DNA from: Ustulina deusta
Taxonomy: Eukaryota > Ascomycota > Sordariomycetes > Xylariales > Xylariaceae
Length of the DNA stretch: 64,000 nt
NCBI GenBank assembly: GCA_023159155.1
Contig: JAJNNX010000023.1
Location: 186,001 to 250,000, forward strand
Reading direction: 5' to 3'
Position 1 is the first letter of the stretch; each line of letters begins with the position of its first letter. Under the pieces are notes generated by a model. That model worked only from the letters and a program-made list of their open reading frames with translations, ran no database searches and was not told the DNA's origin. Shown here in pieces: positions 44,310 to 53,916 of this stretch. Both the position numbers and the translations under genes were made by a program.

Positions 44310-44790
44310 TGACCATTACGCCAGGAGCAGCAGCAGATACCTTCCAAAATTCTTGTGGTATGCTCGGGCCATGTTTAGTCGTCAGCTCTTTAAAACGCGT
44401 AAATATATTTTGTGACAACTCTGGGGGAGTCCCGTTCAACCCGTCAACTACCGACGTGTTGTCTAGGCAGATAAAAAGTCGTTTGTGACGTCCAATGGTT
44501 CTTGCCGCTGCTAATCCCTGGAGTGCGCCGTACACTTTGGCGTCTTCTACCTCTGCTTGAAGCAGTCTCCCTTTGCCTTAGTAGACCTCTCACGTCGTTC
44601 CACCTTTCCGGATCGTATATCCCCAGCCCCTGCGAGTTAGGTCTTCGTCTTGAATCTGTGATCCGTCTGAGTAGACTACTGGTCCAGATTCTCATCTCTT
44701 TCGCTAAGCCATTGTCTAAATACCATAGCTTCTTCCTCCTTATCACCGCGTGGGGGCGGTTTGGTAAACGATGACTTATCCACCATTACG
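44310..44790 (-). mobile_element. LINE copy 3, RNase H fragment only
   Basis: Minus-strand frames match the RNase H part of LINE ORF2: FTKPPPRGDKEEEA, VVYSDGSQIQDED, RRGWGYTIRKGGTT, AKVYGALQGLAAAR and CLDNTSVVDGLNGTPPE. Stops interrupt it (for example TAG codons near 44579 and 44590), and a short foreign insertion splits the segment after KHGP. Ends outside RNase H are missing. Confidence 0.8.
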
Positions 44791-44822
44791 CTACATGGCA
44801 TCTCGTGGTCGGCTTTCGGTAT

Positions 44823-45229
44823 CTAGCTGGTATTATAGACCTCCCCATCCTCTGGGTCGGATGCGTAGTCGAATGTGAAGTTGTTGCTGGTATAGTTCTC
44901 ATCTCTATCTTCCGTCTCTAGGGCCTTAGTCTTGACTCGCTTCGAAGCGGTTTTATTATCGTGAGAACTCTGTCGCTTTCCAAGCGCATCGCCGGTGTGA
45001 TCGGGATTGAGAAATGGCTCGTAGTGGGCTTTGGTCGTGGCACCGTCTTTGAAGCCGTCAAGCTTCTCCCAATTGACCTAGCAATGCATTAGCTACGCCG
45101 ACAGGGGGGGGGGGGGGGGGGGGGCAAAGGGAGTATAACCGGCTTCGTCTCAAATTATTCCTAGACTTTGGCGACAGCCATCATGTCCCTTGCGGTGATC
45201 TTCTCGGAAACGGCGGGGCAGGACGCCAT
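44823..45229 (-). pseudogene. Small Myb/SANT-like DNA-binding protein, copy A
   Basis: The frame begins MASCPAVSEKITARDMMAVAKV and then meets TAG at 45161-45163 and a TAA two codons later. After an intron ending at about 45081 (GCTAATGCATTGCTAG) it continues VNWEKL-DGFKDGATTKAHYEPFLNPD, then a basic/acidic tail ending DPEDGEVYNTS and a stop at 44823-44825. The ITARDM...AVAK...NWEKLA...GF pattern is that of short fungal proteins with one Myb/SANT-like fold. The homologous copy at 59727-60108 has a Trp-equivalent TAG at the same codon. The intron here carries a 21-G tract, and its donor differs from the GTGCGT of the other copy. Confidence 0.6.
45104..45124. repeat. Homopolymer of about 21 Gs
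   Basis: A long G run lies inside the intron of the Myb-like pseudogene copy A. Such runs are unstable and prone to assembly error, so the exact length is uncertain. Confidence 0.8.
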
Positions 45230-45354
45230 CTTGATTAGTCGCGGAGAATTACTCAAAGTAGGGAACAAATAGGGCTGGTGAAGACCGTTGAGAAAGTGCG
45301 TATTTTCGGGGTGCAGATGCGGATGCAGGTAAGATAGGTCGCATTGACATGAGA

Positions 45355-45480
45355 TGATGTTATAGCGCAGAAAGAGTTGGCTGGTGGGGGAAAAGGTTAA
45401 GTGATTGCAGGGAGGGGTAGTAGTAGGTGGGACACTAAACCTGCCCCGCGTTCGTCTGATCGCGGCCCGTGCCGCGCTCA
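45355..45480 (+). repeat. Dispersed repeat, copy A (upstream region of Myb-like gene)
   Basis: It contains GCAGAAAGAGTTGGCTGGT, AAAAGGTTAAGTGATTGCAG and AAACCTGCCCCGCGTTCGTC. Related sequences lie at 57015-57130, 57640-57805 (opposite strand) and 60240-60370. Confidence 0.7.
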
Positions 45481-45573
45481 AGAATCATGACAAAGCAGGG
45501 TTGTGGCTCAGGTACCTAGGTACCTAGCTTTACTAGCCGTACTTCAGGCCATGAGCCTTCTAAAATAGGCCTA

Positions 45574-45943
45574 TTAACATGCAGTAACTATCTCATCAAC
45601 CCTAAAACTAATGCCCAGGCCGTTCAGGTCAATCTCGGAGGGCTCAGGTTCAAGATCAACGATATCGATCGTCCTATCCGAGTTATTAAACCCAAACCTA
45701 TGACCACTCGTGCCCATGAGGCGAGCAAATTCCTCGCCGCGGTTGACTGCACATGTCGCCAAACGCAACGTTTTGTCGTCGAAAAGACTCAACTGCCCAT
45801 AATCAGCGCGGGCGGCGGCAGCTGCAGCATCCTGGAAGCGCAGTGCAATTTCCATGAACTTGCTCCGCTTGGGTCTGCCTTTTGGATCCGAGATTGTTTA
45901 GCTGTCTTTGTATCTCCCTGATCTTCTGGTTGACTTCTGCTCT
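45574..45943 (-). pseudogene. Unrecognised gene fragment
   Basis: The frame 45574-45855 reads FMEIALRFQDAAAAAARAD, LFDDKTLRLATCAVNRGEE and then an acidic end (DIVDLEPEPSEIDLNGLG). Coding character continues upstream in two frames (KIREIQRQLNNLG; GRPKRSKF) with a frame change between them. The family is not recognised; it is probably a broken 3' gene end. Confidence 0.35.
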
Positions 45944-45949
45944 AACCTA

Positions 45950-46570
45950 TCGAATAAGAAACTTAATCAGCGAACCGATATCCTGACATCCCTATTGCCG
46001 AAAGCCCACCGTACTACATGTTAGCATAGAAGGCTGTTGCGTTAGAACCCCTGGGGTGGTGTTTTTGGACCTGTTGGTCACATGATACTAATAATGGACA
46101 TGGTGCTGTAATCCGCACCCAAATCCACCGCTTCATAAAGGTGGAGGGGTCTTCTCTTCGCCACAGGTGTGTCAATAGAAACCGTAGGGTCTAAAAGCTG
46201 AGCTCATGGCTATAATGGCAATTAGACGTTGGCCAACTGGGACTAATTTCTCTATCTATGCATTCTAACAAGTACCCCAGATCGAGTTTGCCCCGTTAGG
46301 GTCAGACTTGCAATCAACTCAACTTATTTCAACGCCAACCTAGTTTTATGTACACGGGAGGGAGCTCATACAAATAAGCTGCTCGAGTGTGCAACCACAT
46401 TTCATCGACACAATGGAGCTTAGTAAACGTAGTTATATCTTATGCTCTAGAATTGAAACTTTGACGTAGTACCGTAATCTTGGATTCCTGTGATACTGTA
46501 GGCTAACAACCTTTAATAGTTTTCAGGATGCCGAAGGAGTGTCCACTTCCTGCTTACCCCAAGTATCAGA
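45950..46570. other. No gene seen
   Basis: Short frames only; no repeat noted. Confidence 0.35.
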
Positions 46571-46749
46571 GCCGGTTTGGGATCAATCAACTTGAATCAA
46601 GTATGGAATACTGTACGTCACTTAGCGCCAAGGTGTTCGTGGTCCGCGCAGAAAGAGAGCCAATTTCGCATCTCTCATATAGTATACCTAGGTAGTATTC
46701 AGGTTGTCTTACAGGATATCGCAACTCTTGGCACGCTAACCCTTGCCCT

Positions 46750-47505
46750 TTACGTCGCCACGCAAAAAGTATTTTATCCTTGCGGGTACGTGACCTCCTC
46801 GGAACCATGTTTTAAGAGCAGTCAAAGAAATGGGAGCCGATAACTGTTCAGCACATCACTTTGATCATCTGGCACGTGCACCATTTTATTCACGAGGCAC
46901 TTCGAGAGAGCTGTACAGACTCGAAGGTTTTCAAAGAGCTCTGGAATGCATATCTCCTTGACGAGTTCCAGGGCTCATACTGTGCAGTCCTGGAGCGAGC
47001 CAAGCTTCTGCTTAAAATTGAGCGCGATTGCTGTCCAATCACTTATAACCACTACTTCAATGACAATCTGCAGAAAGAAGAGAGTAAAAGATTAGTGCAC
47101 GCAGTGGAGAAATTGAGAATCGACGAGCCTGTCTCTTTTTACGAAGCTCCCAAGGATGAAGAAGTACTGTGAATCCCGAAGTCATCGCTCCAAAAGTTGG
47201 CTGTAAACAAGTCGAACTCAGATCATGTTCGCGAGTACATGCACGACGTCCTATACAGCTACTGCAAAGTCTCGCAGAAGCGCTTCGTAGACGTGGTCTG
47301 CCAGCAAGCAGTAAACTACTATCTTCTTGCAGCTGAGCATAGTCCGCTGAAGATATTCAACATGCAAATGGTGCTTCGCCTTAACGAAGACCAGCTTGAC
47401 ACAATCGCGGGTGAGGACCTCCACATCAGGCAGCGTCGAGAGAAGCTCACTCGTGATATTGCCAATTTTGAGGCTGCGCTCAAGGTTCTCAAGGGCTCGG
47501 GATAG
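46750..47505 (+). pseudogene. Dynamin-family GTPase, C-terminal (GED) remnant
   Basis: One frame (shared by all pieces) reads EQSKKWEPITVQHITLIIW, VHHFIHEALRESC, ITYNHYFNDNLQK, then VREYMHDVLYSYCKVSQKRF, VVCQQAVNYYLL and EDQLDTIAGED. This is the stalk and GTPase-effector domain of fungal dynamin-like (Mx/Vps1-type) proteins. The GTPase domain is missing. Stops are TAA at 46813-46815 and TGA at 47170-47172; the true end is at 47503-47505. The TAA fits CAA->TAA. The function is lost. Confidence 0.75.
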
Positions 47506-47509
47506 TGGA

Positions 47510-50310
47510 AAAGACAGAGCTCAATAGGCTACGAGTGACATGCGGCGGGTAACGTTCATTTCAAGGGGAGTTTCTTTCTTCAATGCTAAGATGGTTTCAT
47601 TTTTAGAATTAGGGAAAACGGTCAATATCATCGCTTCTTGATAAGTATGGCGAGGAGCTTATAGAGCTTCGTTTTCACAGGGTTTATCATCATTCGCAAA
47701 ACTTAATGGCAAATCTGGGTGCGTTTAATCAAGGGCAAAGTCTAAGTAGCTATGTAGCGACGATCTAAGCGTGACAGATTCGGACAGTAGCTCACGGGCA
47801 ATCGTATTCAGGGAACGCATGCCAAGATTCGAGAGCAGCTGAACAAGCAGGTGACAGGACGTTTGCATTACGTTCCGTTTGCCAGCTCGGCGTGTGCGAT
47901 TTCTTATAACGCATCGCGGACTAAGATCTCCCGAATAGCGTTTCATATTTTTCCATTCCATTAATAGTGACGATGAGCTAGGGGAAGAAAAATTGTTTGT
48001 GTATTTGCTCAGAACAGAAGAAGTTTTTAACCAAAATACCTTCCACAGTCCTTATTGAGATCAGCCATGATAAGGATGAGGTTATGGCATTTTCCTCTCC
48101 TTTTTAATACAACTTTAACAGTTATTTTATTTTGTTATGCTTATCATGTTAAGTAATTAGAATAGCTTAGTTACGCTTTACACCTTCAAGTACTAGAATC
48201 GGTATCCTCCTCTTGTACATAAAAGATGTGACTGCTAATCACGCTAGGAGCCAGGGGCACTCAGGTACCAACACTAGGTAGGCAGTCGTCGCCATATAAT
48301 ACTTCGGCAGGGTCCCCTATCGCATGGGGGATATGCAGCTGTCCCGGGAGATGGACAACATTGTCCCGACCTTGGGCCTATGTGAAATAGAGTTATGTAA
48401 GCATCACACGCCTATCTCGATGGGTCTTATAGGGGCCGGAGGATGTCGTACTTACGGAGCATTCGGAACAAGCAGTATGATTTACATAAACCCAATGGGG
48501 ACATTCCTGAGTGTAGCGGTATTTGCATGGCTATTTTGAGTTAAGTATAATGATGATGTAAGTCATAGTATAACGTGTAATACTTACGTATTTGTAGAAA
48601 CCGCCTGAGCCTGACCTGTGAGGGTTAGTTTATACAAGAGTCTTTTCCAGCATTGTATCGAGACAAGTACTTACATTGTTGCGGCAATCTTGGAGAAAAT
48701 AACAAAGAAATGAAGATGTAGTATTAGAGTCTTTGGTTTGTAGTGAAGGTATGTTGGTGACACTGAATTGAAAGCAGGTAACTGGGGGAGCATTCGGCTT
48801 TATATGGCCAATTTTTATGACAGAAGTATGCTAAAAGGAGGGCTTTGATGGAGTAGGAACAATACTTTGACCCGCATACCAGTACTGTGTAGGATAGCGT
48901 GAGTGGCTTTAAAGATTGGCGGGTATCTCAGCCATGATATGGGTGGCTGCGACTTTTTTATGCTTCTGAATATTTATTTGGCCGTTGCACCGAGACATTT
49001 GTAAGACATAAATCACAGTACCTGGTTGAAACGCAATCTACTAACACCTAGATACTCTAACCAGCGCAAATATACTCGTGGACCGCAACCCTACCTTGAG
49101 CTATACCAAATACTCCACCATATCAAGACACTTTCAATATAACACAGTATGTTGGGTTTGGACATATCAGGCCAGCGGGGTTTTCAATCCCTTGCCGGTT
49201 TACAGTAGGTACACAGAGTGATACTATTAGCTGATATAAAACGTTGTAGCATGCCATAGAGATGTCAACGCCTTAGGTAGTTGCGGTAGTTGATGATATA
49301 TCTGTATCTATGGTATAGTGAAAGTGAGACCAGAGAATATGAGGATCTTTTAATTTGGCGAGCTGCATAGTGTGTCTAATGTCTAAGACAATCCCCCTAT
49401 GTCCATGCCGACTTTATTGAATTTCTCTCGGTGCTATTGCCGGCATGTCTCGGTGTGGCTGTTTAGCTTTCACGAATCTAAGACATATATATTGGTAGGG
49501 TCCCAAAGGTTAGAGTCGCCGACTAAGCTATGAAACTAGCGTTACGTTCTCAAAAGAAAGTTAAGCAAACTCCTCAATAAACAAGGACCTAGAAGCCCAT
49601 AGCAAACTATTATTAAATAAATTACTTAACTATTGTTTTAATTTGCACTAGTGTAATTATTTAAAGTTCTGTAATAAAATTAAAAGAATGTCCATTGGTA
49701 AGGACAAAATGCGCACATAGTTTAAACATCTACTATGCCCATACGTCTCTACTCTTAAGGGTTCATAGCCGCGATAGCAAGGCTTGTCTTTGTTGTCTTT
49801 AGGCAGCGACAGCAACCCGGTCGGCAGCAGTGTCGTCAGGCGTATTATCACACTACTTCGTGTAAACCCAGCAATTCAAAGTCCTGGTATTCGGTATTTT
49901 CCTTCGGTTGCAGAGTAGCCGTAACGCACGTTGGGTTAGGGGGAAAGCAACGGCTATATTCCAGAGTACTCAAAGGCAAGTGGCCTAATAGTTCCCCGCG
50001 CGCGCGTTAGGGGACCACCATAACGGGACCACTACCAAGGGCAGCGCGCGCTGGCCGTCAGGCTACGGGCCGATCCGCTTTACTCCCGCCATCAACTAAT
50101 CCCTACTAAACAATTCCTCTAAAATAAGTCTTTCCTGGCCTTTTTAACAGTTTATATTATGTGTTTAAAATAGTAGGTGTAAAAACTAAATCTATGTCTT
50201 ACAAGGCTTGTTTAATAGCAACTAAAAAGTTAAGAAATTTGCTAAAAAAGTGCTTAGTTCTACCTACTCCCTTGTCTTATCTCAGGAGTTTTACCATTAA
50301 CTAAGCTTTT
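47510..50310. other. 2.8 kb without recognisable genes
   Basis: Moderately AT-rich. Frames of up to 78 codons exist, but none has recognisable sequence. A short GC-rich block near 49998-50065 (CCCCGCGCGCGCGTTAGGGG, GCAGCGCGCGCTGG) stands out from AT-rich surroundings and may be an element end. Confidence 0.4.
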
Positions 50311-50318
50311 ACTACTAG

Positions 50319-51096
50319 GCTTTACTCCGAGGGGCAATACTCTGATCTCACCATCTCTTGTGGTGGGAAAGAACACCGAGTACATAAGGCCATCGTCTGC
50401 CCACAGTTAAACTTCTTTGCTGCAACTTGTCGAGATTCTGCAGTCAGTGGGCAACACATTCAAATATATAATATATGTGCTAACTCTTCACCAAGGAAAG
50501 TTATAAGCAAGTGGTTATCCTCCCAGGCGACAATCCTAATGCCGTCGAAATAATGGTGTACTATCTTTATTACGCTAATTATAACGCCCCTCGATATACT
50601 ACTCCCAGAGGCCAGATCGGTCAAAATAACAGCACTCACATACTATCTCCAAAGTCTGTCATAAACACTACTAAGAACCTGCTTGCCGAGGAGCCATCCA
50701 CCAATCCTACCCTCGATGGAATAGCAGCAGACTTTGCCCTGCCTAATCTAGGCCCGCAAACGACCTCAGCAGACCTAGCTCTCCATGTGTTGCTCTATAA
50801 TCTGGCCGAGAAATACTCTATTCGTGGACTCAAAAACCTTGCAATTCGAAAGTTCAAGCAGACAGTCACACAGCACTGGGACTCTAATAACCTTCTGGAA
50901 GCGGCAAAAAAATGCATACACTTCCACGGCAGAGAGCCACCGAGGGTTGAGGGATGTCATTATGGCTATCCTGCACGAACACCCTGCATTGCTCGACAGG
51001 GAAAAGACACAGCTCGTTTTGAAAGGGTTAGGTATGTTAGCGTATAACCTTGTAATATATGCGCACCATTCGAATCCTTCTACAGAGCCTAGTTAA
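50319..51096 (+). pseudogene. BTB/POZ-domain protein, frame broken at an A7 run
   Basis: An exon from a probable acceptor at 50318 gives LYSEGQYSDLTISCGGKEH, RVHKAIVCPQLNFFAATCRD, the classic start of a fungal BTB fold. An intron (50443-50495; GTCAGT, GTGCTAACT, CCAAG) restores SA-ESYKQVVILPGDNPNAVE, phase 0. The frame continues with VLLYNLAEKYSIRGLKNLA to about 50905. The C-terminal part (NAYTSTAESHRGLRDVIMAI, HPALLDREKTQL) is in the next frame and ends at 51094-51096; the switch lies at seven As (50906-50912). This is either a one-base mutation or an assembly error. The first exon with the start codon was not identified. Confidence 0.68.
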
Positions 51097-51099
51097 AGG

Positions 51100-53910
51100 A
51101 ATGAAGTTCCTTACCAGATCAATCATCTATTATGTTGCTAGCCAGAACCTGTGACTTGCAGGGGCCTAGTTGTTAACAACATCTCGGATCTTACATCTCT
51201 TCTATAATTGCGAATAATTCCCCCTAGAAAATATTGGCTTCCAGGAAAGATAGATTTCTCGTCTGACAGCTGTAGAGTACGACATGATGAAAGGTTGACC
51301 GCGCGGTCTCTCTTTTGCTTCACAATTGAGTAGAAAATAGGGTTGTGAGCTAGCCAGTGGCCGCTGGCTTAGCGCGAGGGCTTGGCGGGGTAGCGGGGTA
51401 ATCGGAATTAGGGTCCCAGGGTGACAATGGTTCTATACTAATCTATAAAAATGTAGGGCTCTCTGAGGCTGCTGCCTCTATTTTGCAATCTGTAATACCT
51501 TCAAGTCTCCCCCTAGAAAGAGGCTATCTATATGCTCTTATCCCGAAATGCCCTGGGATTGATTCTGTTCAATAAGTGTGGTGACCATGATGGCTGATTT
51601 GTTCTGTGAAGTTGTGTGAAAGTTTTCGTGCTGTGGTTTTGTTCCGTGTTATAGCCAATATATTGTATTGCCTCCTGCTAGGTTCCTATGTGGCCGTATG
51701 TAAACATAGCTTGTAAGCGGCATCCAATTGTAATAGCGTTGGCGCAGTTGGTAAACGTGGACCAGTGACGGGCAATGCTCCATTCGGTTCGAAGTGTCGA
51801 ATTACTAGGGATGAGAGCTTCGTCGCAGCTCTCGCAGACTTTATCGGAGTGGGTGTCAAAGGGGGACCAATCCTTCTTCACCCGAAGGGGGCGGCAGGGG
51901 ACCTGTATCCTGTCTGGTGACTGTAGTATTGTGTGGCACCGAAAGTAGCGTGCCGGGTGTCTGGTTCTTTGACTGCGAAAGAGGTGATGCCGTTCTGTCC
52001 GAGAACTCGTCGTGATGGGACGTCGCAAACCTTGTCGAGTGATGATGGGGGGACGAGTCCCATCCAGGCCATGTATTTGTGACTGTAGTGTTGGGTTGTT
52101 TGGGCTCGGTCGTTGCTCGCTATAGAACTATTCTACCTCCTATCGCCGTTGCCACTGCGCTCGGACGCGCCGTTAGGTGTTGTGTAGCATGCTCGTAGGA
52201 TTTTGCTGACCATCCTTTTCCCGTGCCCGTAAAAAAGGGCCTCTATAACATTAGAAAGACTTTAGGCAAAGTCAATCCCATCATTAGAGGCCTTTACAGG
52301 CATGGGAAGGGTTGTGTTTGCACTGTTTTGCTTTGATTTCCAAAAATTTCGTACTCGGTGTTGAAGAAGTTTTTCTCCATGCCGCGTGGTTGATTGATTG
52401 ATTGATTAATTCCTACTCGGTTTCAGCCACTCTTTCATCCGCAGCTATGCCCGGTTGGCAGAGCCAGTCAACCAGCCGACGCGGCCCGGATATTGATCCG
52501 TGCTGCCCCACTTCGCTGTGTTTTGAAAATTCAAACCACAACCAGCTAGCCCCAGCTACTGCCTTTCGATCCTCAACCTCTATCTACATTTAGCTAGCAC
52601 CGCCATGTAAAGTGAAGGAGGGAATTGTGATATATTCATTACTTCATTATTCAATCTAAGCATACAACTAGTTCTTGGAATTACCTTGTATGAGGGAGAT
52701 CCCTTAACGACTTAGTGAACAAGACCTTGTATAGTTTGTCGCGGTTAAGGCTAATCTTCTTGGCGAACACATCCACCTGTCAGATATAAGCGATGGCATG
52801 CAATAGGGTTGAATGTGTTGTATTGATTCATCTCTGTTGATGTAGGTGTCATCTAGTAGTGACCGCGTCTGTAGGCAGAAATGTATGGGGACCCCTGTCA
52901 TCCTGACATGGGTCCATCATTGGATACCCCTTTAGTCAATATACCGAATAAGATTATATCCCTTATATCTGACACCACCCTTATACATACCACACGCCTA
53001 TGCCGGTTAGCCCAGTATAGTCGGGTCGTTGCAATGTGGCTTTTGCTTTAATAATTACTTTATAAGTTTACCTACAGGGCTAGTTTATAGATGGGCTGCT
53101 TGATGGTCTGTTATATACCGACCGTGATACTAGTTATGTAATCATTCTTCTCTCCGCTGGCACATTATATGGCAATAATGACATGCAAGATAACAGCAGT
53201 AGGGAACTAAAGTGGATGGCATAAATGCTGAAAGTGGTAAAAAACTAACTGCAGCCCCTGCACGCACATCCGCCATGTATTACCACCCTGGTAAAAAGAA
53301 ATGACAAATATGTGACCAGCCACTTAGCTCAGTAGTGAGGTCTGGCAGGCAGCATCACCTTCAGGTTTAGTACACTTTAGTCGCTGGTAAGACACCGAAT
53401 ATTGTCCCATTGTACTAGTAGTAAATATCTTGGGTAACCTCTCAAAATTAATAAAGTCACTACTAAGCTACGGCTAATGCGAAAGAATCATGATGGCTAT
53501 TGCCATGTTAGCCCATGGAAGAAAGGTATGAAGACGCAGGTTTGTCGCAGTGACGGCCCCGGAGCGCCCCTTTGGCTGGCCTCCAGTGCGCCGACTCAAT
53601 AGTTGATCGATTAATAATCCCTATAAACGCAGAGATGTCTTACCAGTATCACATATTTTACACCGGGTGCAGTCAAGTTACACCCGGGAGATGAATGCGG
53701 CACAATGCTATATTATTGTTTACGCGCTAGATATGCATCAATCAATATGTCTCAGTGAGGCGTTCCAGTTCAATCAAAGGACTAACTATACCAGGTTGCG
53801 AAAATCATTTCCATCATGTATTCCTTCAATTCGGGCTCAGAGCACAGCTTCTTGTATTTCATTGAACGATTTTCCCACCTTGTCCTTGTTGCCACCTAGG
53901 ACAACAAACA
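51100..53910. other. 2.8 kb without clear genes; hairpin and simple repeats
   Basis: There is a possible short minus-strand coding scrap at 51678-52072 in two frames (KKDWSPFDTHSDKVCESCDE), not recognised. An imperfect hairpin lies at 52214-52310. A (TTGA)n array at 52389-52407 resembles the reverse complement of the LINE copy 1 tail and may mark an old LINE end. Nothing else can be supported. Confidence 0.4.
52214..52310. repeat. Imperfect ~30-bp inverted repeat, about 35-base loop
   Basis: The left arm CCTTTTCCCGTGCCCGTAAA...GGGCCTCTA pairs with the reverse complement of the right arm TAGAGGCCTTTACAGGCATGGGAAGG. Two of the mismatches are C/T differences. It has the size and shape of a small foldback element or MITE remnant. 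Confidence 0.6.
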
Positions 53911-53916
53911 GACAAC

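Noticed and set aside
48324..48539. 71-codon plus-strand frame with hydrophobic end
   Set aside because: Short, no splice or family support.
53321..53400. TTAGCTCAGTAGTGAGGTC, tRNA D-arm-like
   Set aside because: There is no matching anticodon stem and no T-loop; the acceptor arms do not pair.
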